From Sphingobacteriaceae bacterium (lineage in GTDB: Bacteria; Bacteroidota; Bacteroidia; B-17B0; Aurantibacillaceae), in assembly GCA_023251725.1 (NCBI GenBank), contig JAHEYG010000003.1, positions 1-64,000 of the forward strand: a DNA stretch of 64,000 nucleotides, written 5' to 3'. How positions within the stretch are numbered: position 1 is the stretch's first letter; each line of letters begins with the position of its first letter. The notes beneath the pieces are model-generated. The model worked only from the letters and a program-made list of their open reading frames with translations, was not told where the DNA came from and searched no databases. A program made the position numbers and the translations under genes. Shown in pieces: positions 1-10,963 of this stretch.

Positions 1-408
1 GGATTAGACGAGTACATCGAAAAAATTAAAGGCGGTTGGACGGATGTTGATGTAATTATCACCATGCCTTCTGTTATGGGAAAAGTTGGAGCTTTAGGTC
101 GTGTGCTTGGTCCGAGAGGACTAATGCCAAACCCTAAAACCGGAACTGTAACCATGGATGTAGGTAAAGCCGTAACCGATTCAAAAGGCGGTAAAATTGA
201 TTTTAAAGTTGATAAAGCCGGTATTATTCATACCAGCGTTGGTAAAGTTTCTTTTGACGCTAATAAAATCGAAGAAAATGCCAATGAAGTTTTAAATACT
301 ATTTTAAAATTAAAACCGTCGAGTGCAAAAGGGACTTACATGAAATCTGTAGTAATGAGCAGTACCATGAGTGCCGGAATTCCAATCGACACCAAATTAT
401 TCATTTAA
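1..408 (+). CDS. rplA: 50S ribosomal protein L1, 5' end missing
   Basis: The window opens inside this gene; the reading frame is open from base 1 and ends at TAA. The 135 visible residues are the C-terminal part of ribosomal protein L1, which binds 23S rRNA at the L1 stalk and helps release deacylated tRNA. The segment [20 protein letters not shown] is the family signature, and it is followed by the usual [10 protein letters not shown] and [10 protein letters not shown] segments. The gene is 18 bp upstream of rplJ, the normal L11-L1-L10-L7/L12-rpoB-rpoC order of bacteria. In this family L1 often represses its own operon by binding its mRNA; that leader lies outside the window. The ATG at 64 is internal and not the real start. 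Confidence 0.97.
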   Translation, partial: GLDEYIEKIKGGWTDVDVIITMPSVMGKVGALGRVLGPRGLMPNPKTGTVTMDVGKAVTDSKGGKIDFKVDKAGIIHTSVGKVSFDANKIEENANEVLNTILKLKPSSAKGTYMKSVVMSSTMSAGIPIDTKLFI

Positions 409-426
409 ACTAACAACAATCTAATC

Positions 427-930
427 ATGAATAAAGAAGAAAAAACATTAGTCATAGACAAGTTGGTAGAGCGTTTAAACGCCAACAATAAAATCTATTT
501 GGCAGATTGTTCATCGTTAACGGTTAGTAAAGTAAATTCGTTTCGCAAAGCTTGTTTCGAAAAGAAAGTAAGCGTTACTGTAGTTAAAAACTCTTTGCTT
601 AAAAAAGCAATTGAGCGTGCAGCCGACAGTAAACTTATAGGTTTAATTCCTGCATTAAAAGGAGAAACTGCTTTAATGTTTACAGATACAGCAAGTGCCC
701 CTGCAAAAGTTATTAAAGAATTTCGCAGAAAAGGCGGCGATAAACCGGTATTAAAAGCAGCTTACCTTGAAGAAAATATTTACTTAGGCGATAATCAACT
801 CGATAATTTGGCTTCTATAAAGTCGAAAAACGAAATGATTGCCGATGTAATTGCATTGCTTCAGTCACCAATCCAGCGCGTAATGTCTGGTTTGGAAAAC
901 AAAAAGGGAGACGAAAAAGAAGCAGCTTAA
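427..930 (+). CDS. rplJ: 50S ribosomal protein L10
   Basis: L10 anchors the L7/L12 dimers to the ribosomal stalk that recruits translation GTPases. The 167-residue protein has the usual N-terminal rRNA-binding part (a KEEKTLVIDKLVERL start, then the VVKNSLLKKAIE segment near residue 60) and a C-terminal helix around residues 135-160 that carries the L7/L12 docking sites. It starts with ATG 18 bp after rplA, so the two are surely cotranscribed. It is followed by 88 bp before rplL that holds a small GCC-GAAA-GGC hairpin. The length is typical of the family. The identification is firm. Confidence 0.97.
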   Translation: MNKEEKTLVIDKLVERLNANNKIYLADCSSLTVSKVNSFRKACFEKKVSVTVVKNSLLKKAIERAADSKLIGLIPALKGETALMFTDTASAPAKVIKEFRRKGGDKPVLKAAYLEENIYLGDNQLDNLASIKSKNEMIADVIALLQSPIQRVMSGLENKKGDEKEAA

Positions 931-1018
931 AAACTTTAACAAAAACAATTTTATCCGCCGAAAGGCAGAACAATAAAAAAAGTAAAAACAATTATTAATT
1001 TTTAAAACCAAAAATAAA

Positions 1019-1393
1019 ATGGCAGACGTAAAATCAATAGCTGAAACACTGGTAAACTTAACAGTGAAAGAAGTACAAGAATTATCTAAAATATTAAAAG
1101 ACGAATATGGCATTGAGCCAGCTGCAGCAGCAGTAGTAGTTTCCGGTGGCGGTGCCGCAGGTGGCGAGGCAGCAGCAGCAAAAACCACTTTCGACGTAAT
1201 GTTGTTAGAAGCCGGTGGTGCAAAACTTGGCGTGGTTAAAGTTGTAAAAGATTTAACAGGACTTGGCTTAAAAGAAGCTAAAGACTTAGTAGACGGCGCT
1301 CCAAAAGCAATTAAAGAAGGAATTGCTAAGGAAGAAGCTGAATCTATGAAAAAGGCTTTAGAAGAAGCAGGTGCTAAAGTTGAAATTAAGTAA
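1019..1393 (+). CDS. rplL: 50S ribosomal protein L7/L12
   Basis: L7/L12 is the multi-copy stalk protein that contacts IF2, EF-Tu, EF-G and release factors. The 124 residues show the N-terminal dimerisation helices (about 1-33), an alanine- and glycine-rich flexible hinge (about 36-55, with [20 protein letters not shown]) and the globular C-terminal domain with the conserved [20 protein letters not shown] and VEGAPK-like [11 protein letters not shown] segments. The start ATG follows an A-rich leader without a Shine-Dalgarno site, as is usual in Bacteroidota. Two hairpins follow the stop codon and may partly terminate transcription or set mRNA ends before rpoB. Confidence 0.98.
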   Translation: MADVKSIAETLVNLTVKEVQELSKILKDEYGIEPAAAAVVVSGGGAAGGEAAAAKTTFDVMLLEAGGAKLGVVKVVKDLTGLGLKEAKDLVDGAPKAIKEGIAKEEAESMKKALEEAGAKVEIK

Positions 1394-1408
1394 TTAATTT
1401 CTCAAAAT

Positions 1409-1466
1409 TGGGAAGCGGTCTGTTACAAGACCCTTTCCCATTTATTGTTTCTAAAAAAAACAATAA
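1409..1466 (+). promoter_or_regulatory. Tandem hairpins between rplL and rpoB (possible attenuator or processing site)
   Basis: Two consecutive inverted repeats fill the rplL-rpoB gap. The first (1409-1440) pairs TGGGAA with TTCCCA and GGTCT with AGACC, with a small internal loop. The second pairs TTATTGTTT (1442-1450) with AAACAATAA (1458-1466). Neither has a long U tract directly behind it, so full termination seems unlikely. In Escherichia coli this same gap carries an attenuator and an RNase III site; a similar role here is inference. Confidence 0.5.
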
Positions 1467-1511
1467 CACTTTAGTTTCAATAAATCTTTTTAACAACTAA
1501 AATAAAAAAAA

Positions 1512-4500
1512 TTGGCTGCAACCGTAAAAAACAAAGCGAGAATTAATTTCTCAACCAACAAGTTTCCTATCGAATATCCGGACTTTTTGGATATACAAGT
1601 AAAATCTTTTCAGGATTATTTCCAATTGGAAACAACACCTGAGAATCGAAAAAAAGAAGGTTTGTTTAAAGTGTTTTCCGAAAATTTTCCAATCTCGGAT
1701 GCGCGTAACAACTTCGTTTTAGAATTTAAAGATTATTATATCGATCCGCCTCGTTACAGCATTGATGAGTGTATCGAACGTGGACTTACATACAGTGTGC
1801 CCTTAAAAGCAAAATTGTATTTGTATTGTACCGATCCGGAGCATGAAGATTTTGAACCGATTATGCAGGATGTGTATTTGGGAACAATTCCTTATATGAC
1901 ACCAAAAGGTTCATTTGTTATTAATGGAGCTGAGCGTGTTATTGTTTCTCAGTTGCACCGTTCGCCGGGAGTGTTTTTCGGACAAAGCCGTCACGCTAAC
2001 GGAACTAAATTATACAGTGCGCGTGTAATTCCATTTAAAGGATCTTGGATTGAATTTGCAACAGACATTAATAACGTGATGTACGCTTACATCGACCGTA
2101 AGAAAAAATTACCGGTTACAACTTTGTTGCGTGCTATTGGATTTGAAAGTGATAAACAAATTTTAGAAATATTTGGTTTAGCCGATGAGGTTAAAGTAAG
2201 TAAAGCCGGATTAAAACGAGAAGTAGGCCGCAGATTAGCAGCCCGCGTTTTAAAAACCTGGTTAGAAGATTTCGTAGATGAGGATACCGGAGAAGTTGTT
2301 TCTATTGAGCGTAACGAAGTTATTATTGATCGTGAAACTCTTTTAGAAGATTCGCATATTGATTTAGTTTGTGATGCAGGTGTAAAGTCTATCATCTTAC
2401 ATAAAGAAGACGTGAACACTGCAGATTACGCTATTATCTATAACACTTTACAAAAAGATTCTACTAATTCCGAAAAAGAGGCGATAGAATATATTTACCG
2501 TTTATTGCGTAACGCCGAACCGCCAGATGAAGAAACTGCACGTGGTGTAATTGATAAATTATTTTTCTCTGATAAACGTTACGATTTAGGAGAAGTTGGT
2601 CGTTACCGTATTAATAAAAAATTAGGTATCGATATTCCAATGAATATTCGTGTTCTTACTAAAGAAGACATGATTCTTATCATTAAATATCTTATCGAAT
2701 TAATTAATTCGAAAACAGATGTGGATGATATCGATCACTTAAGTAATCGTCGCGTTCGTACTGTTGGAGAACAATTGTATTCTCAGTTTGGTGTTGGTTT
2801 AGCGCGTATGGCTCGTACTATTCGTGAGCGCATGAACGTTCGCGATAACGAAGTATTTACTCCCACCGATTTAATTAATGCAAAAACATTATCATCTGTA
2901 ATTAATTCATTTTTTGGAACTAATCAGTTATCTCAGTTTATGGATCAAACCAATCCATTGTCGGAGATTACTCATAAGCGTCGTTTATCGGCACTGGGGC
3001 CGGGAGGTTTATCGCGTGAGCGTGCCGGTTTTGAGGTGCGTGACGTGCATTATACTCACTACGGTCGTTTGTGTACTATTGAAACGCCGGAGGGACCAAA
3101 CATCGGATTAATTTCTTCATTGTGTGTTTATGCAAAAATCAACAAGCTTGGTTTTATTGAAACACCTTACCGTACTGTTACAAACGGAAAAGCAGAGGTA
3201 AATAAACCTGCTACTTATTTAACAGCCGAGGAAGAAGATCAAAAAAATATTGCCCAGGCAAACGAAGACATGGATGAGAAAGGAAACTTCCTCGGTAAAA
3301 AAATCGTGTCGCGTTTCGAAGGTGATTTTCCAATTTTAGAACCTGAGAAAGTACATTTGATGGACATTGCTCCAAATCAAATTGCTTCAATAGCAGCTTC
3401 GTTAATTCCGTTCTTAGAACACGATGATGCTAACCGTGCATTAATGGGATCAAACATGCAACGTCAAGCCGTTCCATTATTACGTCCTGAATCTCCTATT
3501 GTTGGAACAGGAATTGAAGCACGTGTTGCGCAAGATTCACGTGTGTTAATTAATTCGGAAGGTGATGGAATTGTTGAATACGTTGATGCCAGAGAAATTA
3601 CCATTCGTTACAATCGCTCTGAAGAAGAAAAATTAGTAAGCTTCGATGGTGATGTTAGAACTTATAAATTAACCAAATTCCAAAAAACAAATCAAAATAC
3701 TTGTATCAACTTAAAACCAATTGTAAAAAAGGGTGATAAGGTTTCTAAAGGACAAGTATTAAGTGAAGGTTACGCCACACAAGCAGGAGAATTAGCTTTG
3801 GGCCGTAATTTAAAAGTGGCGTTTATGCCATGGAAAGGTTATAATTTTGAGGATGCCATTGTAATTTCTGAAAGAATTGTTCGTGACGATATTTTTACGT
3901 CGATTCATATTGATGAATATACTTTAGAAGTTCGCGACACAAAACGTGGTTTAGAAGAATTAACTCCCGATATTCCAAATGTAAGTGAAGAAGCTACGAA
4001 AGATTTGGATGAAAAAGGAATCATTCGCATTGGTGCGGAAGTAAAAGAAGGTGATATTTTAATTGGAAAGATTACTCCTAAAGGAGAAACTGATCCGTCG
4101 CCCGAAGAAAAATTATTGCGCGCCATATTCGGAGATAAAGCAGGCGATGTTAAAGATGCATCGTTACGCGTTCCTCCGTCATTAAAAGGTGTTGTAGTTG
4201 ATAAAAAATTATTCTCACGCGCCATTAAAGATAAAAAAGCAAAAGCAGATGAAAAACCGTTGATTGATAAATTGGATTCTGATCATGAAAAAAATGTTCA
4301 CAATATCAAATTACAATTAATTGAAAAACTTTTTGTTTTATTAAACGGTCGTACATCTCAAGGCGTAACTAATATTTTGGGTGAAGAAATTATTCCTCGC
4401 GGAACAAAATTCACACAGAAATTGTTAGAGAGAGTTGATTTCTCAGAAGTAAATCCAAGTAATTGGACCACCGACAAAGACAAAAACGAACAAATCGAAC

Positions 4501-5324
4501 GCTTAACTCATAATTTTATGATTAAGTATAATGATTTGCTTGGCCAGTTTAAACGCGAAAAATTTCAGATTAGTGTAGGTGATGAATTACCAAACGGAAT
4601 TGTTCAGTTAGCAAAAGTTTACATCGCACAAAAACGTAAATTAAAAGTTGGTGATAAAATGGCCGGTCGCCACGGTAACAAAGGTATTGTTGCCCGTATC
4701 GTTAAAGAAGAAGATATGCCATTCTTAGAAGATGGAACTCCTGTTGACATTGTATTGAATCCGTTAGGTGTGCCTTCGCGTATGAACCTCGGTCAGATTT
4801 ACGAAACAGTTTTAGCTTGGGCCGGACAAAAATTAGGATTGAAATTTTCGACTCCTATTTTCGACGGTGCAACTATTGATCAGATTGATGAGTATACTCA
4901 AAAAGCTGAGTTGCCTCAGTTTGGTCGCACGTATTTATACGATGGCGGAACCGGTGAGCGTTTCGATCAACCTGCTACTGTAGGAATTATCTACATGCTA
5001 AAATTAGGACACATGGTAGATGATAAAATGCACGCCCGTTCTATAGGACCATATTCATTAATTACACAACAACCTCTCGGTGGTAAAGCACAGTTTGGTG
5101 GTCAGCGTTTTGGTGAGATGGAAGTGTGGGCGCTTGAAGCTTATGGAGCAGCAAATGTGTTACAGGAATTATTGACTGTTAAGTCGGATGATGTAATGGG
5201 CCGCGCTAAAGCTTACGAAGCAATTGTAAAAGGTGAAAATATTCCTACTCCCGGTATTCCTGAATCGTTCAATGTATTATTGCACGAGTTAAGAGGGCTG
5301 GCCTTAGATATTACAATGGAATAA
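1512..5324 (+). CDS. rpoB: DNA-directed RNA polymerase subunit beta
   Basis: The beta subunit forms one pincer of RNA polymerase and most of the rifampicin pocket. The 1270-residue length is typical for Bacteroidota. Recognisable parts include the lobe region with [20 protein letters not shown], the rifampicin region [24 protein letters not shown] (about residues 475-500), the segment [14 protein letters not shown] near residue 1050, and the C-terminal clamp sequence [24 protein letters not shown]. The start is TTG: the codon three positions upstream is TAA and no in-frame ATG lies near, so TTG at 1512 is effectively forced. The wild-type-looking residues of the rifampicin pocket suggest no rifampicin resistance mutation at the main sites. 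Confidence 0.98.
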   Translation: MAATVKNKARINFSTNKFPIEYPDFLDIQVKSFQDYFQLETTPENRKKEGLFKVFSENFPISDARNNFVLEFKDYYIDPPRYSIDECIERGLTYSVPLKAKLYLYCTDPEHEDFEPIMQDVYLGTIPYMTPKGSFVINGAERVIVSQLHRSPGVFFGQSRHANGTKLYSARVIPFKGSWIEFATDINNVMYAYIDRKKKLPVTTLLRAIGFESDKQILEIFGLADEVKVSKAGLKREVGRRLAARVLKTWLEDFVDEDTGEVVSIERNEVIIDRETLLEDSHIDLVCDAGVKSIILHKEDVNTADYAIIYNTLQKDSTNSEKEAIEYIYRLLRNAEPPDEETARGVIDKLFFSDKRYDLGEVGRYRINKKLGIDIPMNIRVLTKEDMILIIKYLIELINSKTDVDDIDHLSNRRVRTVGEQLYSQFGVGLARMARTIRERMNVRDNEVFTPTDLINAKTLSSVINSFFGTNQLSQFMDQTNPLSEITHKRRLSALGPGGLSRERAGFEVRDVHYTHYGRLCTIETPEGPNIGLISSLCVYAKINKLGFIETPYRTVTNGKAEVNKPATYLTAEEEDQKNIAQANEDMDEKGNFLGKKIVSRFEGDFPILEPEKVHLMDIAPNQIASIAASLIPFLEHDDANRALMGSNMQRQAVPLLRPESPIVGTGIEARVAQDSRVLINSEGDGIVEYVDAREITIRYNRSEEEKLVSFDGDVRTYKLTKFQKTNQNTCINLKPIVKKGDKVSKGQVLSEGYATQAGELALGRNLKVAFMPWKGYNFEDAIVISERIVRDDIFTSIHIDEYTLEVRDTKRGLEELTPDIPNVSEEATKDLDEKGIIRIGAEVKEGDILIGKITPKGETDPSPEEKLLRAIFGDKAGDVKDASLRVPPSLKGVVVDKKLFSRAIKDKKAKADEKPLIDKLDSDHEKNVHNIKLQLIEKLFVLLNGRTSQGVTNILGEEIIPRGTKFTQKLLERVDFSEVNPSNWTTDKDKNEQIERLTHNFMIKYNDLLGQFKREKFQISVGDELPNGIVQLAKVYIAQKRKLKVGDKMAGRHGNKGIVARIVKEEDMPFLEDGTPVDIVLNPLGVPSRMNLGQIYETVLAWAGQKLGLKFSTPIFDGATIDQIDEYTQKAELPQFGRTYLYDGGTGERFDQPATVGIIYMLKLGHMVDDKMHARSIGPYSLITQQPLGGKAQFGGQRFGEMEVWALEAYGAANVLQELLTVKSDDVMGRAKAYEAIVKGENIPTPGIPESFNVLLHELRGLALDITME

Positions 5325-5327
5325 ACG

Positions 5328-5364
5328 CCTCACCCCCGGCCCCTCTCCAAAGGAGAGGGGAGAA
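5328..5364 (+). repeat. Short GC-rich palindromic element in the rpoB-rpoC gap
   Basis: A GC-rich block in an otherwise AT-rich spacer. It starts with CCTCACCCCCGG and contains a perfect 9-bp inverted repeat, CCCCTCTCC (5340-5348), AAA loop, GGAGAGGGG (5352-5360). A related block in the opposite orientation lies at 52370-52429. I take it to be a copy of a small dispersed intergenic repeat. It may also fold as an RNA hairpin within the rpoBC message. Confidence 0.65.
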
Positions 5365-5420
5365 GTTTAAAGTGAGAATTAGAACAAAAAAATTAACAAG
5401 AATTTAAACCAGAAAATAAA

Positions 5421-8400
5421 ATGGCTTTAAGAAAAGATAACAAACTCAAATCAAATTTTTCTAAAATCACAATTAGTCTTGCTTCGCCGGAGTCTATTCT
5501 TCAGCGTTCAAGCGGTGAGGTTTTAAAACCGGAAACTATTAATTACCGTACTTACAAACCTGAACGTGATGGTTTATTTTGTGAGCGTATTTTTGGTCCG
5601 GTTAAAGATTTCGAATGTCATTGCGGAAAATATAAACGCATTCGTTACAAAGGAATTATTTGCGACCGTTGTGGTGTTGAGGTAACTGAGAAAAAAGTTC
5701 GTCGTGAGAGAATGGGGCATATTAGTTTGGTTGTTCCGGTGGCACACATTTGGTATTTCCGATCGCTTCCAAATAAAATTGGATACATTTTAGGATTGCC
5801 AACTAAGAAATTAGACATGATTATTTACTACGAACGTTATGTAGTAATTAATGCCGGTATTGCTGCAGAAAATGGAACTTCTTATTTGGATTTTTTAACT
5901 GAAGAAGAGTATTTAAATATTCTCGATGGTTTACCAAAAGAAAACCATGGTTTGGATGAAAAAGATCCAAATAAATTTGTGGCTAAAATGGGAGCGGAAG
6001 CTCTTCAGGAATTATTGAGCCGTTTAAATTTAGATGAATTGTCCTACGAATTACGTCACAAAGCTTCTACTGAAACTTCCCAGCAACGTAAAAACGAAGC
6101 CCTAAAACGTTTACAGGTTATTGAAGCATTTCGTCACGCTAATACACATGTGGTGAATCGCCCTGAGTGGATGATTGTAAAAATTGTTCCGGTTATTCCA
6201 CCAGAGTTGAGACCGTTAGTTCCATTGGATGGAGGCCGTTTTGCAACTTCCGATTTAAATGATTTATACCGTCGTGTTATTATTCGTAATAACCGTTTAA
6301 AGCGTCTTATCGAAATTAAAGCTCCCGATGTAATTTTACGTAATGAGAAACGTATGTTGCAAGAGTCGGTTGACTCCTTGTTTGATAATTCACGTAAATC
6401 AAATGCAGTTAAAACCGAATCTAACCGCGCTTTAAAATCATTATCCGATTCATTAAAAGGTAAGCAAGGAAGATTCCGTCAGAATTTATTAGGTAAGCGT
6501 GTAGATTATTCGGCACGTTCGGTAATTGTTGTTGGACCTGAATTAAAATTACACGAGTGCGGTTTGCCGAAAGAAATGGCGGCCGAATTATTTAAGCCGT
6601 TTATCATTCGTAAAATGATTGAGCGTGGTATTGTTAAAACAGTTAAGTCGGCAAAGAAAATTGTGGATCGCAAAGAACCAATTGTTTGGGATATTTTAGA
6701 AAATGTTTTAAAAGGGCATCCCGTAATGTTAAACCGTGCTCCCACATTACACAGATTGGGTATTCAGGCTTTCCAACCAAAATTAATTGAAGGAAAAGCT
6801 ATTCAATTGCATCCCTTAGTTTGTTCGGCTTTTAATGCCGATTTCGACGGTGATCAAATGGCGGTGCACGTTCCGTTGGGACATGCTGCAATTTTGGAAG
6901 CCCAAATTTTAATGCTGGCATCTCATAATATTTTAAATCCATCTAACGGTGCGCCCGTTGCCGTTCCTTCACAGGACATGGTTTTAGGTTTATATTATTT
7001 AACTAAACCTAAAAAGAATATTAAAGGAGATGCAGTTAAAGGAGAAGGAAAAATTTTTTACAGTGCCGAAGAAGTAACCATTGCTTTTAATGAGAAAGTG
7101 GTCGACTTGCACGCTATGATAAAAGTAAGAATCACTAATCATTTAGAAGATGAAAAATTAGTAACGAAAGTTATTGAATCTACTGTTGGTCGCGTTATGT
7201 TTAATCAATTGGTGCCGCATGAAGTTGGTTTCATTAATGAATTACTAACTAAAAAATCACTTCGCGATATTATTGGAATGGTTTTGAAAAAAACCGGAAT
7301 GGCAAAAACTGCAAAGTTCCTCGATGATATTAAAGAACTTGGTTTCCGTACTGCATTTCGTGGTGGATTATCATTTAATTTGGGTGACATTCAAACACCT
7401 CCCGAAAAAATGACCATCATTAACGATGCGCACGGACAAGTTGAAGAGGTAATGAATAATTACAACTTAGGATTTATTACCAACAACGAGCGTTACAATC
7501 AAATTATTGATATCTGGACACACACTAACTCTAAGGTTACCAAAAAAGTTTTGGATAATTTAAGTAATGATAAACAAGGATTCAATTCTGTTTACATGAT
7601 GTTAGATTCCGGTGCCCGAGGTAGTAAAGAACAAATTAAACAGTTAAGTGGAATGCGCGGTTTAATGGCTAAGCCACAAAAAGCAGGTAACACAGGTGCT
7701 GAAATTATTGAGAACCCGGTGTTAAGTAATTTCCGCGAAGGTTTATCCATTTTAGAATATTTTATTTCTACTCACGGTGCACGTAAAGGATTAGCCGATA
7801 CAGCTCTTAAAACTGCTGATGCCGGTTATTTAACTCGTCGTTTAGTGGATGTTGCGCAAGACGTAATTATTAATATTACCGATTGCGGAACTTTACGCGG
7901 ATTAACAATGACAGCATTAAAAAATAATGATGATGTGGTTGAAACTTTATTCGATCGTATTTTAGGTCGTGTTGCTGTTAACGATGTTTATCATCCTACA
8001 ACCGGCGATTTAATTGTATCGAGCGGAGAATTAATTAACGAAGATATTGGTGCAGTAATTGAAAAATCTCCAATAGAAGCGATTGAAATTCGTTCGGTAT
8101 TAACTTGCGAATCTAAATCAGGTGTTTGCGGTAAATGTTATGGAAGAAACCTTGCTAACGGACGGTTAGTTCAATTAGGCGAAGCTACAGGAGTAATTGC
8201 AGCACAATCTATTGGTGAGCCGGGTACGCAGTTAACGTTACGTACATTCCACGTGGGTGGTACCGCTTCTAATACCGCAGCTTCTTCAAGCTTAATTGCA
8301 AAACACGAAGGAATTGTTGAGATAGATGAGTTACGTACTGTTGAGCGTTTAAACAACGAAGGGCAAAAAGTAAATATTGTAATTGGTCGTTCAACAGAAT

Positions 8401-9716
8401 TACGTATCATAGATTCCAATACCGGAATTACTTTAACTACAGGAAACGTTCCTTACGGTTCGCAGCTTTACATCAAGCCAAATTCTAAAGTTAAAAAAGG
8501 AGAAGTATTGTGTGATTGGGATCCGTACAACGCGGTAATCGTTTCTGAATTTGGTGGAACTGTTGAGTACGAACACATCAAAGAAAATGTTACTTTCCGT
8601 GAAGAGTCTGATGAACAAACAGGTTTCCGCGAAAAAGTAATTATCGAAAGTAAAGATAAAACGATGAGTCCGTTAATCCGAATTCTGGATAAAAAAGGCG
8701 AGTCGCTTAAAATGTATAACATTCCGGTAGCTGCTCACATTATTGTGAATGAAGGCGCGAAAATTGAACCGGGACAAATCTTGGTAAAAATTCCGCGCGT
8801 TACCGGAAAAACAGGAGATATTACCGGTGGTTTACCTCGTGTAACAGAGTTGTTCGAAGCACGTAACCCAAGTAATCCTGCCGTGGTTTCTGAAATTGAC
8901 GGTATTGTTACATTCGGAAAAATTAAACGTGGTAATCGCGAAGTGGTTGTTGAAGCTAAAACCGGTGAGCAACGTCGTTACTTAGTAGCTTTATCAAAAC
9001 ATATTTTGGTTCAGGAAAATGATTTCGTTCGTGCTGGCGATGCTTTATCGGATGGAGCGATTAGCCCGGGCGATATTTTAGCTATTAAAGGTCCAACTGC
9101 CGTTCAGGAATATTTAGTGAATGAAATTCAGGAGGTATATCGTTTACAAGGACAAAAATTAAATGATAAACATTTCGAAACTATTGTTCGTCAGATGATG
9201 CGTAAGGTGGAGATTGTTGATCCGGGCGATACTGTTTTCTTAGAGCAACAAATAATTAACAAGATCGATTTCATGGAAGAGAACGATAATGTTTATGGGA
9301 AGAAAGTAATTATGGATCCGGGTGATTCGGAAGAATTAAAGCGAGGACAAATTGTTACTGCTCGTAAATTACGTGATGAGAATTCAGTGTTGCGCCGTAA
9401 AGATTTAAAGATTGCTGAATCGCGTGAAGCAGTCCCGGCAACGGCGAATCCGATTCTTCAGGGTATTACAAGAGCTTCGTTACAAACTAACAGTTGGATT
9501 TCTGCGGCGTCGTTCCAGGAAACAACTAAAGTATTAAATGAAGCGGCTGTAAATGGTAAAACAGATACTTTACTCGGATTAAAAGAAAACGTAATTGTTG
9601 GACATTTAATTCCGGCAGGTACAGGTTTACGTCATTACGAAAAATTAGTGGTGGGAAGCAAAGAAGAGTACGAGCGTTTAATGGCCAGCAAAGAAGAAGT
9701 GGAGGAAGAAGTTTAA
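5421..9716 (+). CDS. rpoC: DNA-directed RNA polymerase subunit beta'
   Basis: The beta' subunit carries the catalytic magnesium site. The active-site motif NADFDGD is at residues 472-478. The N-terminal zinc ribbon is visible as [13 protein letters not shown] followed by CDRCG. The second zinc site is formed by the Cys in ITDCGTLRG and the cluster [15 protein letters not shown]. The trigger loop region lies around [18 protein letters not shown]. At 1431 residues it has the usual Bacteroidota length. The ATG start is 96 bp after rpoB across a palindromic repeat, and a rho-independent terminator follows the stop, so this is the last gene of the operon. Confidence 0.98.
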   Translation: MALRKDNKLKSNFSKITISLASPESILQRSSGEVLKPETINYRTYKPERDGLFCERIFGPVKDFECHCGKYKRIRYKGIICDRCGVEVTEKKVRRERMGHISLVVPVAHIWYFRSLPNKIGYILGLPTKKLDMIIYYERYVVINAGIAAENGTSYLDFLTEEEYLNILDGLPKENHGLDEKDPNKFVAKMGAEALQELLSRLNLDELSYELRHKASTETSQQRKNEALKRLQVIEAFRHANTHVVNRPEWMIVKIVPVIPPELRPLVPLDGGRFATSDLNDLYRRVIIRNNRLKRLIEIKAPDVILRNEKRMLQESVDSLFDNSRKSNAVKTESNRALKSLSDSLKGKQGRFRQNLLGKRVDYSARSVIVVGPELKLHECGLPKEMAAELFKPFIIRKMIERGIVKTVKSAKKIVDRKEPIVWDILENVLKGHPVMLNRAPTLHRLGIQAFQPKLIEGKAIQLHPLVCSAFNADFDGDQMAVHVPLGHAAILEAQILMLASHNILNPSNGAPVAVPSQDMVLGLYYLTKPKKNIKGDAVKGEGKIFYSAEEVTIAFNEKVVDLHAMIKVRITNHLEDEKLVTKVIESTVGRVMFNQLVPHEVGFINELLTKKSLRDIIGMVLKKTGMAKTAKFLDDIKELGFRTAFRGGLSFNLGDIQTPPEKMTIINDAHGQVEEVMNNYNLGFITNNERYNQIIDIWTHTNSKVTKKVLDNLSNDKQGFNSVYMMLDSGARGSKEQIKQLSGMRGLMAKPQKAGNTGAEIIENPVLSNFREGLSILEYFISTHGARKGLADTALKTADAGYLTRRLVDVAQDVIINITDCGTLRGLTMTALKNNDDVVETLFDRILGRVAVNDVYHPTTGDLIVSSGELINEDIGAVIEKSPIEAIEIRSVLTCESKSGVCGKCYGRNLANGRLVQLGEATGVIAAQSIGEPGTQLTLRTFHVGGTASNTAASSSLIAKHEGIVEIDELRTVERLNNEGQKVNIVIGRSTELRIIDSNTGITLTTGNVPYGSQLYIKPNSKVKKGEVLCDWDPYNAVIVSEFGGTVEYEHIKENVTFREESDEQTGFREKVIIESKDKTMSPLIRILDKKGESLKMYNIPVAAHIIVNEGAKIEPGQILVKIPRVTGKTGDITGGLPRVTELFEARNPSNPAVVSEIDGIVTFGKIKRGNREVVVEAKTGEQRRYLVALSKHILVQENDFVRAGDALSDGAISPGDILAIKGPTAVQEYLVNEIQEVYRLQGQKLNDKHFETIVRQMMRKVEIVDPGDTVFLEQQIINKIDFMEENDNVYGKKVIMDPGDSEELKRGQIVTARKLRDENSVLRRKDLKIAESREAVPATANPILQGITRASLQTNSWISAASFQETTKVLNEAAVNGKTDTLLGLKENVIVGHLIPAGTGLRHYEKLVVGSKEEYERLMASKEEVEEEV

Positions 9717-9796
9717 TGAGATTGACAATTTTTTTGATTGACGATTTACAATTTAAATTTTACCAATTATAAATTGTAAATATCCAAATTGTAAAT

Positions 9797-9832
9797 AAAA
9801 AAACCCGGTGACTTAAAAGTATCGGGTTTTTT
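9797..9832 (+). terminator. Rho-independent terminator of the rplA-rpoC operon
   Basis: A run of A, the stem CCCGGTG with partner TATCGGG (including G-U pairs) and a T run at 9827-9832 form a typical bidirectional terminator 80 bp after rpoC. Just upstream, the 10-mer AAATTGTAAA occurs twice (9771-9780, 9786-9795) with its inverted copy TTTACAATTT at 9745-9754. Confidence 0.8.
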
Positions 9833-9859
9833 ATTTGAAAAATTAATTTTTAGAGAATC

Positions 9860-10180
9860 ATGACTGAAGCAGAAGAATATTTTCATTTGGTGGGGATGCA
9901 AATTAAAGGAGCCAATAAAGGAAAAATTTTCGGACATGAAAGTTACTCTGTCGGTAAAAAACCATTTTATTTTTTGGAAGAGCAGGAGGTGGTTTTTAAA
10001 TTGGGAGGTAAAATTAAAGAAGAAGCGTTGAAATTAAAAGGCGCCACCTTTTTTAATCCCATGAAAAAAGAAGGAAAGGGAATGGGCAATTGGATTCAAT
10101 TATCTTTTAAATATAAAGCGCACTGGGAATATTTTGCAAGGGAAGCGTATTTAAAATTAAAATCAGAATTGCGAAAATAA
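9860..10180 (+). CDS. TfoX/YjbR-like small protein
   Basis: A 106-residue soluble protein. The arrangement FGHESYSVGKKPFYFLEEQEVVFKLGG, then EEALKLKGATFF, then MGNWIQLSF and a final helical YFAREAYLKLKSEL resembles the N-terminal domain of the TfoX/Sxy family as found in stand-alone small proteins of unknown role. I see no catalytic motif. It has its own ATG after the rpoC terminator and is convergent with the response regulator that follows, so it is probably a single-gene transcript. The family match is from general pattern only; a competence role should not be assumed from it. Confidence 0.5.
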   Translation: MTEAEEYFHLVGMQIKGANKGKIFGHESYSVGKKPFYFLEEQEVVFKLGGKIKEEALKLKGATFFNPMKKEGKGMGNWIQLSFKYKAHWEYFAREAYLKLKSELRK

Positions 10181-10207
10181 GTATAAATAATTATTTTAAT
10201 TTTTATT

Positions 10208-10963
10208 TTATTTTTTCCCAATTATTTTAATGAAGTCATCTTTTTTTTCACGTGAAACTTTTATTATACTTCCATCGCTCATAACTACTTCGCCACCTTT
10301 TCCATTATTATATTTTGTTATATTATTAAGGTTAACCATGTGTGAACGATGAATCCGGTAAAAATTGTTTTCCAACAGAACCTGCTCAAACTCTTTCATA
10401 GTTTTGCTTACCAGTATTGAATTACCGTTTAATAAATAAAATCGGGTGTAATTAATTTCACTTTCGCATCTTATGATAAGCCCGGTATCAATTATTTCAA
10501 AACCTCCTTTAACCGGTAAAATAATTCTGTCGCTGAAAGCACGTTTTGTATTTGCTAAACTTGCCAAAAGAAACTCAATTCGTCCGTCGGGAGTTTTAAG
10601 TTTAATTCGTTTCTCCGATTCTTCTACTGCGCGTTTCATTTCTTCTATATTTACCGGTTTTAAAAGATAATCAATTGCCGAATAGCGAAAAGCTTTTATG
10701 GCAAATTCATCATGTGCAGTAACAAAAATAAGTTCAAAGTCTTTTTTTTGGAGTTTATTAAGCAACTCGAAACCATTCATTCGTGGCATTTGAATATCCA
10801 GAAAAACTATTTGTGGCGAATGTTCCTCAATTAGTTTTTTGGCCTCCGTACCATCGCTTGCCATTGCAATTACATTTAAATTCGGGCAGTGCTGGCTAAG
10901 CAGTTCTTTTAGAATTTCTCTTCCGCTTAATTCATCATCAACAATTATTGTTTTCATATTCAT
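10208..10963 (-). CDS. LytTR-family response regulator
   Basis: A 251-residue two-component response regulator. The receiver domain (about 1-120) has the acidic pair D9-D10, the phospho-acceptor D56 in FLDIQMPRMNG, and the lysine in the DYLLKPVN segment. The C-terminal half (about 140-250) is a LytTR DNA-binding domain, with the hallmark YRIHRSHMVNLNNI and IKVSREKK segments. Its start codon lies inside the end of the upstream kinase gene (overlap of 26 bp, or 20 bp if the second methionine is used), so the two are cotranscribed and probably translationally coupled. It should act as the output of that kinase; its target genes cannot be read from the sequence. Confidence 0.92.
   Translation of the reverse strand: MNMKTIIVDDELSGREILKELLSQHCPNLNVIAMASDGTEAKKLIEEHSPQIVFLDIQMPRMNGFELLNKLQKKDFELIFVTAHDEFAIKAFRYSAIDYLLKPVNIEEMKRAVEESEKRIKLKTPDGRIEFLLASLANTKRAFSDRIILPVKGGFEIIDTGLIIRCESEINYTRFYLLNGNSILVSKTMKEFEQVLLENNFYRIHRSHMVNLNNITKYNNGKGGEVVMSDGSIIKVSREKKDDFIKIIGKK

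Noticed and set aside
865-1188. Minus-strand frame across rplJ-rplL
   Set aside because: It is antisense to two certain ribosomal protein genes and its composition follows from the alanine-rich hinge of L7/L12.
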